In this document: one piece after another, positions 33,152 through 42,429 of the stretch | How the letters are laid out: the number at the start of each line of letters is the position of its first letter | Position numbering within the stretch: the stretch's first letter is position 1 | Origin: Pseudomonas bohemica | GTDB taxonomy: Bacteria; Pseudomonadota; Gammaproteobacteria; Pseudomonadales; Pseudomonadaceae | DNA: 64,000 nucleotides | NCBI RefSeq assembly: GCF_002934685.1 | Contig: NZ_NKHL01000117.1 | Coordinates: forward strand, 200,986 to 264,985 | Direction of reading: 5' to 3' | Program-made: the position numbers and the translations under genes | Notes under the pieces: model-generated | The model's database searches: none | The model's input: the letters and a program-made list of their open reading frames with translations, nothing else | Told to the model about the DNA's origin: nothing

Positions 33152-34204
33152 ATGACTCAACAGCGTTGGAAACATCGCCCCGAAGGCTCCAACTGGGGCG
33201 ATTTCGGTACCGATGATCAGAAAGGCCGACTCAACTTATTAACCCCGGAAAAAGTGCTGCAAGGCATCGCCGAAGTCCGCGAAGGCCTGGCTTTCTGCCT
33301 GAGCCTGCCGCTGGACTACCCAGGGGGCAACGCGATGAACGTCAACCGCCTGCCCCCGATCCTGCGCCCCTTGCTGCGCAAGGGCGGGGTCAACATGAAT
33401 TACCGGTACGACCGTATCGAAGCAGGTCGGCCAGATGTGCTCAGTGATGACCTGGCGATCCTGCATTTGCAGTACTCAACCCAATGGGATGCACTGTCCC
33501 ACGTCGGTGCGCTGTTCGACGCCGACGGCGATGGCGTGGCCGAGCCGCTTTACTACAACGGCTTCGCAGCCAATACCGATGTCACCGGTCCGGACGATAT
33601 CGCCGATTGCGGGTTGCAGGGCGAGATCGCTGCGCACAGTACATCTTGTGCTCATGCGCTGGGGATCGAACGTATGGCCGAGACCTGTGTGCAGGGCCGT
33701 GGCGTGATGATCGATCTGCATCACCACTATGGCGATGCGCGCACGCATATCGGCTATGACGATCTGATGCGTGTGCTGGATGCCGACAATGTCCAGGTCG
33801 AAACTGGCGATATCGTCTGCCTGCACACCGGTTACGCCGAAGCGCTGCTCGGCATGAACAGACAACCCGATGCCAAGGCGCTGGAAAGCCTCGGCGCGGT
33901 GCTCGACGGCAACGACCAGCGCTTGCTGCAGTGGATCACCGACAGCGGTCTGGTGGCGATCGCCGCCGACAATTACTCGGTCGAAATCTTTCCCAATGGC
34001 CATGGCGGCGAGTGCTGCTCGGTCATGCCGTTGCACCACCATTGTCTGTTCAAACTGGGCGTGCACCTGGGCGAGCTGTGGCACCTCACGCCACTCGCCC
34101 GGTGGCTGCGCGCCAACGGTCGCAATCGATTCCTGCTGACGGCCCCGCCTTTACGGCTGCCGGGCGCAGTCGGCGCGCCGCTCAACCCTGTCGCTACCGT
34201 CTAG
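33152..34204 (+). CDS. Cyclase family protein (kynurenine formamidase-like hydrolase fold)
   Basis: 350 aa, AGGAAGGG before the ATG. Members hydrolyse amide or lactone bonds in rings with a divalent metal (formamidase, isatin hydrolase). The usual H-x-G-T-H-x-D metal motif reads YSTQWDALSHVG, the variant with QWD-x3-H seen in a subgroup of cyclases. VMIDLHHHYG and NGHGGE supply further His residues. Here a ring-opening role is plausible but unproven. It begins the second part of the cluster, after LysR. Confidence 0.85.
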   Translation: MTQQRWKHRPEGSNWGDFGTDDQKGRLNLLTPEKVLQGIAEVREGLAFCLSLPLDYPGGNAMNVNRLPPILRPLLRKGGVNMNYRYDRIEAGRPDVLSDDLAILHLQYSTQWDALSHVGALFDADGDGVAEPLYYNGFAANTDVTGPDDIADCGLQGEIAAHSTSCAHALGIERMAETCVQGRGVMIDLHHHYGDARTHIGYDDLMRVLDADNVQVETGDIVCLHTGYAEALLGMNRQPDAKALESLGAVLDGNDQRLLQWITDSGLVAIAADNYSVEIFPNGHGGECCSVMPLHHHCLFKLGVHLGELWHLTPLARWLRANGRNRFLLTAPPLRLPGAVGAPLNPVATV

Positions 34205-34241
34205 ATCCTCTCTAACAAGAAGCATCCAAGGAGACACGCCC

Positions 34242-34943
34242 GTGTCCAGAGAACGTGTATTGGTTACCGGAGGCGCCTCCGGTATTGGCGCCGCTATTGC
34301 CCAGCGTTGCATTGAAGATGGTTACGAGCCCGTCGTCATCGACAGGATCGGCAAGGGGTTGATCGCCGACCTCAGCGATCTGCAAGCCACTGCCCAGGCA
34401 CTGCAGCAGGCCTTGAGCAAGGGACCGATCACCCGGCTGGTCAATAACGTTGGCATGGTCTGTCCCAACAGTGCCGAGGAGCAGACATTCGAAGAACTGG
34501 AGCGGGTCTGGGCACTCAACGTACGTTGTTCGCTGCAATGCATGCAGGCGCTGCTGCCGGGGATGAAAGAGGCCGGCTTCGGTCGCATTCTCAACATGTC
34601 GTCCCGCGCCTCGCTCGGCAAGGAACTGCGTAGCGCTTATGCAGCGACCAAGGCAGGCCTGCTCGGCATGACTCGCGTCTGGTCGCTGGAGCTGGGGCGT
34701 TTCGGCATCACCGCCAACGCTATCGGACCCGGGCCGATTCGTACCGAACTGTTCGAAAAGGCCAATCCGCCGGATAGCCCGAAAACCCAGGCAATCATTG
34801 ACTCGGTTCCGGTCAAGCGCCTTGGCGTGCCTGAGGATATCGCCCAGGCCTCGTCGTTTTTTCTGGACGCTCGCAGCGGCTTTGTCACGGGCCAGGTGCT
34901 GTACGTCTGCGGTGGCATGACGGTTGGCGTGGCGGGGGTTTGA
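34242..34943 (+). CDS. SDR family oxidoreductase
   Basis: 233 aa, GTG start at 34242 with AAGGAG upstream. Cofactor motif VTGGASGIGAAIA, NNVGM (NNAG variant), Ser in NMSSRASLG and catalytic YAATK, with the GPIRTELF loop. Typical of FabG-like 3-hydroxy/3-oxo reductases. In this cluster it probably interconverts an alcohol and a ketone on the ring or on a 3-hydroxyacyl intermediate. Confidence 0.9.
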   Translation: MSRERVLVTGGASGIGAAIAQRCIEDGYEPVVIDRIGKGLIADLSDLQATAQALQQALSKGPITRLVNNVGMVCPNSAEEQTFEELERVWALNVRCSLQCMQALLPGMKEAGFGRILNMSSRASLGKELRSAYAATKAGLLGMTRVWSLELGRFGITANAIGPGPIRTELFEKANPPDSPKTQAIIDSVPVKRLGVPEDIAQASSFFLDARSGFVTGQVLYVCGGMTVGVAGV

Positions 34944-35153
34944 GACCCGGCAGTACAGCCGTTAATCACGGGTTAATCGGGTCTTCCGAAGACCGAAATT
35001 GTGACACCGACCGCTGTTGGGCAAGCTGATCCAACCAGACAGGGCGATACATCGAGGCCACGCACCCGATGCATTGTCCTGGCTGGTTTGCCACCCCTCT
35101 CGCTGCAGCAGAATGAGGATCGGGTGGATGTTTTCATAACAAGGACAAAAGCC

Positions 35154-35855
35154 ATGATTGACAAGCTCTCCCCCAGTGCACAATCGGCGCTGGCCGATAT
35201 TCCCGATGGCGCGACGATTGCCGTCGGCGGCTTCGGCGGCGCTGGCATGCCTGACGATCTGATCAATGCGTTGATCGATCAGGGCGCACGTAACCTGACA
35301 CTGGTCAGCAACAATGCGGGTCAGGGCGAGACTGGCCTGGCGGCGCTGCTCAAGGCGGGTCGCGTGCGCCGCATCCTCTGTTCGTATCCACGCATGACGG
35401 GCTCCCACGTCTTTGAGACGCTATATCGCGCCGGCCAGATCGAACTGGAGATCGTACCCCAGGGCAACCTCGCCGAACGCCTGCGCGCTGCAGGCTGTGG
35501 TATCGGCGCGTTCTACACCCCCACGGCTTTCGGAACGTTGCTGGCCGAAGGCAAGGAAACCCGCAGCATCAATGGCCGCAACTACGTATTGGAATACCCG
35601 ATTTCGGTGGACTACGCGTTGATCAAGGCCCAGGCCGGTGATCGCTGGGGCAACCTGACATTTCGCAAGACCGCACGCAATTTTGGTCCGGTCATGGCGA
35701 TGGCCGCAAAAAACACCATCGCTTCCATCGAAACCCTCTGCGAGCTGGGCGACCTGGACCCTGAATCCGTTGTGACGCCAGGCATTTTCGTCAAGCATCT
35801 GGTCCTGCGTGACAAGCCAGCCAATGCAGCAGCCTCTCTGAAACAGGCGGTCTAG
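35154..35855 (+). CDS. 3-oxoacid CoA-transferase subunit A (PcaI-like)
   Basis: 233 aa from the ATG at 35154 (AAGGAC upstream). Strong resemblance to PcaI of the beta-ketoadipate pathway: VGGFGGAGMPDDLINAL, VSNNAGQGETGLAALL, VPQGNLAERLRAAGCGIGAF and GDRWGNLTFRKTARNFGP. With subunit B it moves CoA from succinyl-CoA to a 3-oxo acid. Four bases separate it from subunit B. Confidence 0.93.
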   Translation: MIDKLSPSAQSALADIPDGATIAVGGFGGAGMPDDLINALIDQGARNLTLVSNNAGQGETGLAALLKAGRVRRILCSYPRMTGSHVFETLYRAGQIELEIVPQGNLAERLRAAGCGIGAFYTPTAFGTLLAEGKETRSINGRNYVLEYPISVDYALIKAQAGDRWGNLTFRKTARNFGPVMAMAAKNTIASIETLCELGDLDPESVVTPGIFVKHLVLRDKPANAAASLKQAV

Positions 35856-35859
35856 GTTT

Positions 35860-36570
35860 ATGGATAACAACGTACGCATTGCCATGGCCCAGCGGGTCGC
35901 GCGTGATATCCCGGAAGGTTCCTATGTCAATCTCGGCATCGGTGTGCCGACGCTGGTCGCCAATCACCTGCCACGGGACAAGGATTATTTTCTGCACAGC
36001 GAAAACGGGGTGCTGGGACGCTGGCAGGCAGCCGCTGCCGGTGAGGAAGACTGGGACATGATCAATGCCGGCAAGGAGCCCATCGAACTCGCCCCCGGCG
36101 CGGCTTTTTTTCATCACGCCGATTCGTTCGGCATCATGCGCGGCGGTCACCTGGACATCTGCGTGCTGGGCGCTTTTCAGGTATCGGCCACCGGCGATCT
36201 AGCCAACTGGCACACCGGGGCACCCGACGCCATTCCTGCGGTCGGAGGCGCGATGGACCTGGCCATCGGTGCCAAGCGGGTCTTCGTCTTGATGGAGCAT
36301 CTGGGCAAGGATGGGCGCAGCAAATTATTGCCGGCCTGCACCTACCCAGTGACTGGACTGTCCTGTGTCAGCCGTGTCTACACCGAGCTTGCAACGATGG
36401 ACATCACGCCCAATGGGGTGAAAGTCATCGAGCTGATCGGCGACGTAACCGCCGAACATTTGCAGGAAATAACCAGCGTGCCACTGGATTTTTCCGCGCT
36501 GGTCTCTGCGCCTGTACCACGCAGCGGAAAGTCCGCAGAAACCGATACGCTGGCGGCCGTGGACCGATGA
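35860..36570 (+). CDS. 3-oxoacid CoA-transferase subunit B (PcaJ-like)
   Basis: 236 aa. Catalytic Glu in HSENGVLG, plus VNLGIGVPTLVANHL, FFHHADSFGIMRGGHLDI and DLANWHTG, all as in PcaJ. Forms the heterodimer with subunit A. The stop overlaps the thioesterase start (ATGA), so the three are co-expressed. Confidence 0.93.
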   Translation: MDNNVRIAMAQRVARDIPEGSYVNLGIGVPTLVANHLPRDKDYFLHSENGVLGRWQAAAAGEEDWDMINAGKEPIELAPGAAFFHHADSFGIMRGGHLDICVLGAFQVSATGDLANWHTGAPDAIPAVGGAMDLAIGAKRVFVLMEHLGKDGRSKLLPACTYPVTGLSCVSRVYTELATMDITPNGVKVIELIGDVTAEHLQEITSVPLDFSALVSAPVPRSGKSAETDTLAAVDR

Positions 36571-37451
36571 ACAGCGACTGGAGCTGGGACCAGCGGGACC
36601 TGACCGAGCTCCTTACGCTGGAGCCTCGTGGACAGCATGGGTGGCGCAGTTGCGTCTGCGATACCAACGCCAATGGCAGGGTGTATGGCGGTCAATTGCT
36701 CGGCCAGGCGCTGTGGGCGGCAGGGCAAACGGCTCAAGGACGTACGCCCGGCATGTTGCAGATGACCTTCTTGCATGGCGCCCGCCCGCAGGAGGCCATT
36801 GAGTACAGCGTCGAACCCCTGCAGGACGGCCGCCGCTTTTCCACTCGTCACGTCTATGGCGTGCAGGGCACAGGATTGGTCTTCAGCGCCAATGCCAGCT
36901 TTCAGGTGGCGCAGGCCGATGCGGAAGATCCGCATCGCTTGCAGCATGAGGTTCCCGCGCCGGAAAACCTGCCGACCCTGGCCGAGCTGTCCCAGCGCTA
37001 TCGGTACGACAGTGAAGCGGTGCAATTGCGTTTCAGCGCCAGGCCCGTGCTGGATATTCGGCCGGTCCATCCCGAAGGCTATTTCGAACATCCGGCACAG
37101 CAGCGAGAGGTCTGTTACTGGGTGCGTTTGAATCAGGCGTTGCCGACCGAGGGTTTCCTGCATTACGCGGCCCTGGCCTATCTTTCCGACAGTTGGCTGA
37201 ATGCGAGTCTGGCGCCACGCCAAGGCATGCTGGAGCTGTGGCAGAACTACTACGTCAGCAATCTTAACCACACGTTGTGGTTCCACCGCCCGGTCATCAA
37301 CGTCAACGAATGGCTGCTGTTCGTCAACGAAGCGGTTCGCGGCCTCTCGGGACGTGGCCTGGCGACCACCAAAATCTACCAGCGCGATGGCCGACTGGTC
37401 GCCAGCATGGCTCAGGATCTACTCATTACACCGCGCACCTCCGGGCTTTAG
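36567..37451 (+). CDS. tesB: Acyl-CoA thioesterase II (TesB-like)
   Basis: 294 aa, double-hotdog size. Motifs: GRVYGGQLLGQALWAA in the first hotdog, SYFHHPARP-type LQMTFLHGARPQ region, and SLDHTLWFH-type NLNHTLWFHRPVINVNEW in the second, followed by LATTKIYQRDGRLVASMAQ. It hydrolyses acyl-CoA to free acid and CoA. In this setting it may release a dead-end CoA ester. Translationally coupled to the CoA-transferase. Confidence 0.9.
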   Translation: MNSDWSWDQRDLTELLTLEPRGQHGWRSCVCDTNANGRVYGGQLLGQALWAAGQTAQGRTPGMLQMTFLHGARPQEAIEYSVEPLQDGRRFSTRHVYGVQGTGLVFSANASFQVAQADAEDPHRLQHEVPAPENLPTLAELSQRYRYDSEAVQLRFSARPVLDIRPVHPEGYFEHPAQQREVCYWVRLNQALPTEGFLHYAALAYLSDSWLNASLAPRQGMLELWQNYYVSNLNHTLWFHRPVINVNEWLLFVNEAVRGLSGRGLATTKIYQRDGRLVASMAQDLLITPRTSGL

Positions 37452-37639
37452 TCAGGCTGGAAGGCCGCCTTTTGCAATGGCAAATGGGCGCCAGGAACAA
37501 AGTGCCGCATGCTCTGGATCATGGCCTTGCACATTGCCGGTCGTGAAAACCGCTTGCGCTGCCCGGCGGCGCAAAGGTCCAGACCAGACCGGCATCAGGG
37601 TCACTCCAATAACAATAATCAACACAGAAGGGCAGAGAC

Positions 37640-38926
37640 ATGTTCGAGTGGTATAAAACCGGCTCCCCTCAAGAGCGCAAGACTTTCTGGGCCTGCTTTT
37701 CCGGATGGGCGCTGGATACTTACGACGCGCAAATGTTCAGCTTTCTGTTGCCCACGTTGATGGCTATCTGGCAGATATCAAAGGGCGAAGCCGGCATTCT
37801 TGGCACTGTAGCCCTGCTCTCGGCTTCGCTGGGTGGCTGGATCGCCGGTATTCTCAGCGACCGCTACGGCCGCGTGCGGATCCTGATTTTCACTATTTGC
37901 TGGTTCACCCTGTTCGGCGCGCTGGCCGGCTTCACCCAGAGCTTCGAACAAATGCTGGTGGTGCGTACCCTGCAGGGCCTTGGTTTTGGTGGCGAGTGGG
38001 CGGTCGGCGCGGCGCTGATGGCTGAGATCATTCGCCCCGAGCACCGGGGCAAGGCAATGGGCTTCGTGCAAAGCGGCTTTTCCATTGGATGGGCCCTGTC
38101 CGCCGTGGTCATGACGGCTCTGCTCGCCTACCTGCCGGCCGAAACCGCATGGCGTGTCGCATTCTGGGTCGGGATCATTCCGGCGTCGTTCGTGCTGTTC
38201 ATCCGCCGCAACGTCAAGGACGCTCAGATATTCAAGGAAGCCCGCGCGAAAACGGAAGAGAAAGCCTCATTGCTGTCGGCCTTCCGCCCTTCAGTCATTC
38301 GCCTCACGCTACTGGGGGCCATGTTGGTGACCGGCCTACAGGCCGCGGCCTACACCATCATGGCCTGGCTACCCACCTTGATGGTCCAGGTACGCGGACT
38401 CAAGCCGGGACCGGTGGTCGTGACCATGCTGATCATGTGCGCAGGTGCCTTCGCAGGCTTCGTGCTCACGTCCTATTTGGCTGACCGTTACGGTCGTCGT
38501 CCGGCGCTGTTGGTGTTCTGCGTTGGCGCGTGGATCTTCACCGTCGCCTACATGCTGGTGCCGATGAGCCCGACCCTGCTGATGCTGATGAGCTTCCCGG
38601 TCGGCGCCTTCGCCACCGGCATCTTCGCGGTCCTGGGTCCGTTTCTCAGTGAGCTGTTCCCGACCCATATTCGCACCACCTGCATGGGTTTCTCCTACAA
38701 CCTGGGTAAATCCCTGGGCGCATTGTCCATCGCCGGCGTCGGCGTGCTATCAGAGCGTTTCGGCCTGGCGCAGGCTATTGGCGGTTTTTGCCTGGTTGCC
38801 TACGCCCTGTCGATTATCGCTGTCTGGTTGCTGCCCGAAACCCGAGGCGTGCGGTTGGAAGAGGTAGACGCAAGATTAGGGACTGAGCCGGAAAATGATG
38901 CCGTGCGAGTTTCCGTCACCCACTGA
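37640..38926 (+). CDS. MFS transporter (aromatic/organic acid:H+ symporter type)
   Basis: 428 aa, twelve helices. SDRYGRVRILI in loop 2-3, GFGGEWAVGAALMAEIIRPEHRG in helix 5, ADRYGRRPALLV in loop 8-9 and PETRGVRLEEVDARL at the C-terminus fit the group importing aromatic or alicyclic acids. It is 188 bases after tesB; that gap has no gene. It is the likely inner-membrane partner of the divergent porin. Confidence 0.9.
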   Translation: MFEWYKTGSPQERKTFWACFSGWALDTYDAQMFSFLLPTLMAIWQISKGEAGILGTVALLSASLGGWIAGILSDRYGRVRILIFTICWFTLFGALAGFTQSFEQMLVVRTLQGLGFGGEWAVGAALMAEIIRPEHRGKAMGFVQSGFSIGWALSAVVMTALLAYLPAETAWRVAFWVGIIPASFVLFIRRNVKDAQIFKEARAKTEEKASLLSAFRPSVIRLTLLGAMLVTGLQAAAYTIMAWLPTLMVQVRGLKPGPVVVTMLIMCAGAFAGFVLTSYLADRYGRRPALLVFCVGAWIFTVAYMLVPMSPTLLMLMSFPVGAFATGIFAVLGPFLSELFPTHIRTTCMGFSYNLGKSLGALSIAGVGVLSERFGLAQAIGGFCLVAYALSIIAVWLLPETRGVRLEEVDARLGTEPENDAVRVSVTH

Positions 38927-38959
38927 GGAATCACTCAGTAAACGCCTGGAGTAGAACTG

Positions 38960-39238
38960 ATGCTTTATCACGTAAAAATGGACGTCAACATCCCCCGCGA
39001 TATCCCCGCGGACAAAGTTGAGGCGATCAAGGCTGCAGAGAAAAAACGCGCAATCGAGTTGCAGCAAGCGGGGAAATGGCCCCATTTGTGGCGCATCGTC
39101 GGACAGTACTCGAACATCAGCATTCTCGATGTGGAAAGTAACGACGAGCTCCACGATCTGTTGTCGAGCCTGCCGCTGTTCCCGTTCATGACGATCCAGG
39201 TCACACCGTTGGCCAAGCATCCTTCTTCGATCGTCTGA
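38960..39238 (+). CDS. Muconolactone delta-isomerase family protein (CatC-like)
   Basis: 92 aa, the size of CatC. MLYHVKMDVNIPRDIP at the start, AIELQQAGKWPHLWRIVG and SLPLFPFMTIQVTPLAKHPS at the end match muconolactone isomerases, which convert muconolactone to 3-oxoadipate enol-lactone. No catA or catB accompanies it. GGAG precedes the ATG. A GCGGCGG-CTCA-CCGCCGC hairpin (39243-39260) follows the gene. Confidence 0.9.
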   Translation: MLYHVKMDVNIPRDIPADKVEAIKAAEKKRAIELQQAGKWPHLWRIVGQYSNISILDVESNDELHDLLSSLPLFPFMTIQVTPLAKHPSSIV

Positions 39239-39331
39239 AGATCGCGGCGGCTCACCGCCGCCGCTCCCCTGCCCTGCTCTACCCTCGGCCAGCCAACCTG
39301 GGCCGACGGGCACTGTCGTCGAGAATTTCTC

Positions 39332-40597
39332 ATGCCCCAGCTCTTGCATGCCGAATCGTTGAATCTGGCCGCCCTGATCCGTCCCGGCGATACCGTGATG
39401 TGGGGGCAGGCCAACGCCGAGCCATTGCCGCTGACTCAAGCGTTGATGGCCCAACGTGAAAATATCGGCCGATTCAGGGTAATGCTCGGCATCAGCAACA
39501 GCCATACCTGTCGGCCAGAACACAGCGACTGTGTCGAGTTCATGTCCTACTGCGGCGCTGGCAGCAACCGCGAGCTGGCCAACGCCGGTGTGCTGGAAAT
39601 TCTGCCGAGTCACTATTCCGACTTGCCAGCACTGATTACCAGCGGCGCAATGCGTATCGATGTGGTAATGGTGCAGGTGGCGCCCGCCGATGCCGAGGGC
39701 CGTTACAGCCTGAGCATCGCCTGTGAATACCTGCTCCCTGCGCTGGAACATGCACGCGTCATCATTGCCGAGGTCAACCAGCAGGCCCCGTGGACCTACA
39801 CAGAGCGCAGCCTGCGCGCAGAGGACCTGCACGCCATCGTGTATACCGATCGTGCGCCGATGGAAAACCCGGCCAGTCGGGTTCGCCAAAGCGACCAACT
39901 GATTGCCGGGCACATCGCCAACCTCATCGAAGATGGCTCGACGCTGCAGATGGGCATCGGCGCGATTCCCGACGCGGTTTTGCATGCCTTGGGCGAGCAC
40001 CGCGATTTGGGGGTGCACTCCGGGAGTCTGGGCGACGGTGTCGTGAGCCTGATGCAAAACGGCGTTATCAACAATTGTCGCAAGACAACGGATCGGGGCA
40101 TCAGCATTGGCGGCATTCTGATGGGCAGTCGGCGGCTGCATGACTTCGCCGCCCATAACCCTGCCATCCAGTTGCGCTCAACCCGTTATACCCACGACGC
40201 CCAGGTGTTGAGCGGCATCAATCGGCTGGTGGCGATCAACTCGGCGGTCGAGGTGGACCTTACCGGGCAGATCAACTCGGAGGTGGCCGCTGGCAGCTAT
40301 ATCGGCGCCGTGGGTGGCGCGCTGGACTTCATTCGTGGAGCGCAGCGCTCAAGGGGTGGCTTGCCCATCATCGCGCTGCCTTCAACCGCTGGCAGCCACA
40401 GCAGGATTGTCGCCAGGCTGAATGGGCCGGTGACCATCCCCCGCAGCGACGCTGGGATCATCGTGACCGAGTTCGGCGTGGCCGATCTGCGCGGCCTGAC
40501 CTTGAAGCAACGGGTGCTCAGGATGCTTGATATCGTCCACCCGGAATGCCGGCCCGAGTTGCAGGCGCAACTGGCAGAGGATCATCGCAGTGACTGA
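39332..40597 (+). CDS. Acetyl-CoA hydrolase/transferase family protein
   Basis: 421 aa, in the family of 4-hydroxybutyrate CoA-transferase and acetyl-CoA:acid CoA-transferases. Features: LIRPGDTVMWGQANAEPLPL, MGIGAIPDAVLHAL, HSGSLGDGVVSLMQNGVINN, the catalytic Glu region VAINSAVEVDLTGQINSE and FGVADLRGLTLKQR. It is a second CoA-transfer function in the cluster, probably using acetyl-CoA. It is the last intact gene of the cluster. Confidence 0.9.
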   Translation: MPQLLHAESLNLAALIRPGDTVMWGQANAEPLPLTQALMAQRENIGRFRVMLGISNSHTCRPEHSDCVEFMSYCGAGSNRELANAGVLEILPSHYSDLPALITSGAMRIDVVMVQVAPADAEGRYSLSIACEYLLPALEHARVIIAEVNQQAPWTYTERSLRAEDLHAIVYTDRAPMENPASRVRQSDQLIAGHIANLIEDGSTLQMGIGAIPDAVLHALGEHRDLGVHSGSLGDGVVSLMQNGVINNCRKTTDRGISIGGILMGSRRLHDFAAHNPAIQLRSTRYTHDAQVLSGINRLVAINSAVEVDLTGQINSEVAAGSYIGAVGGALDFIRGAQRSRGGLPIIALPSTAGSHSRIVARLNGPVTIPRSDAGIIVTEFGVADLRGLTLKQRVLRMLDIVHPECRPELQAQLAEDHRSD

Positions 40598-40810
40598 GCG
40601 CGTAAGGCGTGGGCAGCGCCGGGTTCGGGCATCATGTCTTCCCCGCCCCTGCACAGCCGGGGCACTTTGGCTTGAGGCCCGCTGGGAAGATGACGTGAGC
40701 GTCGACCAGATTCCTCACTTCCTGCGGATCGAGGCCCGTGTACCTTCAGGTTCACGGTAGAACACCCCCTGAGTTGCTGGCTCAGGGCATGTCTTGCCAG
40801 ACCGCATTGG

Positions 40811-41044
40811 TCAGGACGTGATGCCCCACAACGTGCTATGAGCTGCTAGCCCCTTAAGCTGTAACCGGATATGAAACAGGTGACCTGACGCCGGGGCATT
40901 GGCTAGCGTGTCCATGGCCACATCATGTCGCGTCGTCCAGACCCCGCCCTCTCGGTCCAGCACCAAACCACTCAGTCCGCCGGAACCCTTGGGCAACGTA
41001 GCAAAGCGGCGCACGTGCGCGCTGCCGGGCGGCATCAGTAACTG
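40811..41044 (-). pseudogene. SMP-30/gluconolactonase family remnant
   Basis: A fragment of about 75 codons. VRRFATLPKGSGGLSGLVLD-type sequence with EGGVWTT matches the calcium-binding mid region of SMP-30 proteins. It jumps straight to PASGHLFHIRLQLKGL, which matches their C-terminus. The intervening blades and the N-terminal third are missing. No ribosome site. Treated as a decayed sugar-acid lactonase gene. The 40598-40810 stretch before it holds nothing recognisable. Confidence 0.65.
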
Positions 41045-41056
41045 CCATTCATAGGG

Positions 41057-41898
41057 TCATGTTGCGTCGCAGTCATGGAACACTGCCTTGACGTCGATGA
41101 GGGTGTCGTGGCTGACGTGCGGATCTTGAATGTCGTACTTGTCGTGAACCCCGTTGACGTGCATGCGCTCGGTTATCTGCTTCGGGGTGCGGATGTTTTG
41201 CTGACAGTGGTGCAGGACCTCCCGGGTCGGCCCGGTCAATTCGGTGGCACCATGCCAGGCCATCACGGTGCGTGACGGCGTCATGCGGTCGGTCAGGGGT
41301 ACCGTCACCACTTCTTTGCCGTCGAATGTCTGGGAGTTGACGGGTTCGGTGACCAATACAGAAATCCCCAGGCCATGCCCTACCAGCCCTCGCACCATGT
41401 CCAGCGACGGCGCCTTGCCAGACGGTGCCCCAGAGGCAATACGGCATGGGCGAACAGGTCGGGCAGTAGCGCCACATGCTCGATAATGCTGGGTAAGCCC
41501 TGGACGTAGCAGATCGCGATGTCATAAATGCCCGAACGCAGCCCTTCGATGATCCGCCCCTGCGAGCCAACGTGCAGACGAATGGAAACGTTGGGAAAAC
41601 GTTGCTGGACCGAGGTGATCAGGTGCGGGGCATACGACGGGGCCAGGGCTTCGAAGCACGCCAGCGAAATCTCTCCGGCGATCAGGCTGGTCTCACCGAA
41701 CGCCTTTTGCTCGAACTCACGCGAATGCCGCAACAGATTGGCGGCATGCACATAAAACCGGCGTCCGACCGCCGTGGGCGACATGCCAGAAGAGCGATGG
41801 CGCAGAAACAGCTTCATGCCGAAGTTGGTTTCAAGATCTTTTATCGCTACCGAAATCGAAGGTTGCGAGATATTGGAGGAAATGAATTTCAGCGGAGT
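41057..41898 (-). pseudogene. LysR family regulator, truncated and frameshifted
   Basis: Reading from 41898, SSNISQPSISVAIKDLE is the second half of a LysR helix-turn-helix; the first 20-25 residues are missing. The effector domain follows to AHAVLPLGHRLA (near 41410). About 60 residues are then lost, and the frame changes before MVRGLVGHGLGISVLV (41398) and a LysR-like C-terminus. The 5' break lies 14 bases from the tRNA operon terminator. Probably the former regulator of the adjacent SMP-30 remnant. Confidence 0.75.
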
Positions 41899-41906
41899 TC
41901 AGAAAC

Positions 41907-41930
41907 GAAAAAAGCGGCCAAAGGCCGCTT
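41907..41930 (-). terminator. Rho-independent terminator of the tRNA operon
   Basis: On the minus strand AAGCGGCC, loop TTT, GGCCGCTT, then T-run; 47 bases past the 3' end of the last tRNA-Asp. Confidence 0.9.
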
Positions 41931-41976
41931 ATTGCGTGGCTTCCAGGCGTTCAGTGGGCCTTGATGGAAGCAAATA

Positions 41977-42053
41977 TGGCGCAGCGGACGGGACTCGAAC
42001 CCGCGACCCCCGGCGTGACAGGCCGGTATTCTAACCGACTGAACTACCGCTGC
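41977..42053 (-). tRNA. tRNA-Asp (GTC), copy 2
   Basis: 77 bases including encoded CCA. Cloverleaf arms GCAGCGG/CCGCTGC, anticodon loop CCTGTCACG with GTC, T-arm GGGTTCGAGTCCC. Sequence identical to the other copy; last gene of a Val-Asp-Asp operon. Confidence 0.97.
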
Positions 42054-42182
42054 GTGTCGCACAGACTTTCATCTGTTTAACTCTATTGAAACAAGCTTCG
42101 AGTGCCTGCTTCGTAAAACGCTAATTGATCGCTCGAGGCTTTCAATCTCAAACCAAGCCTATAAAGCCTGATCTGTAAAATA

Positions 42183-42259
42183 TGGCGCAGCGGACGGGAC
42201 TCGAACCCGCGACCCCCGGCGTGACAGGCCGGTATTCTAACCGACTGAACTACCGCTGC
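42183..42259 (-). tRNA. tRNA-Asp (GTC), copy 1
   Basis: 77 bases with CCA, identical to the downstream copy; the spacers between tRNAs differ. Confidence 0.97.
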
Positions 42260-42332
42260 GCAGTGGTGGACTTTCGTCCTGCTGAATCTCAGTAGCCTTC
42301 AGCGTGCGTTACAACTTTGAGTCTCTCAACGA

Positions 42333-42408
42333 TGGTGGGTGATGACGGGATCGAACCGCCGACCCTCTGCTTGTAAGGCAGATGCTCTCCCGGCTGAGCT
42401 AATCACCC
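42333..42408 (-). tRNA. tRNA-Val (TAC)
   Basis: 76 bases with CCA. Acceptor GGGTGAT/ATCACCC, anticodon stem TCTGC/GCAGA with loop CTTACAA (anticodon TAC), T-arm GGTTCGATCCC. First gene of the tRNA operon. Confidence 0.96.
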
Positions 42409-42429
42409 TTTGCTTCGCTGAGGCCGCGA

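Noticed and set aside
40527..40760. 77-aa plus-strand frame after the acetyl-CoA hydrolase/transferase
   Set aside because: Its first third overlaps that gene in another frame; no ribosome site or homology recognised.
39332..41964. Phage integrase or transposase near the tRNA genes
   Set aside because: Looked for one because of the decayed genes beside tRNA-Asp; none is present, and no direct repeat of the tRNA 3' end was found.
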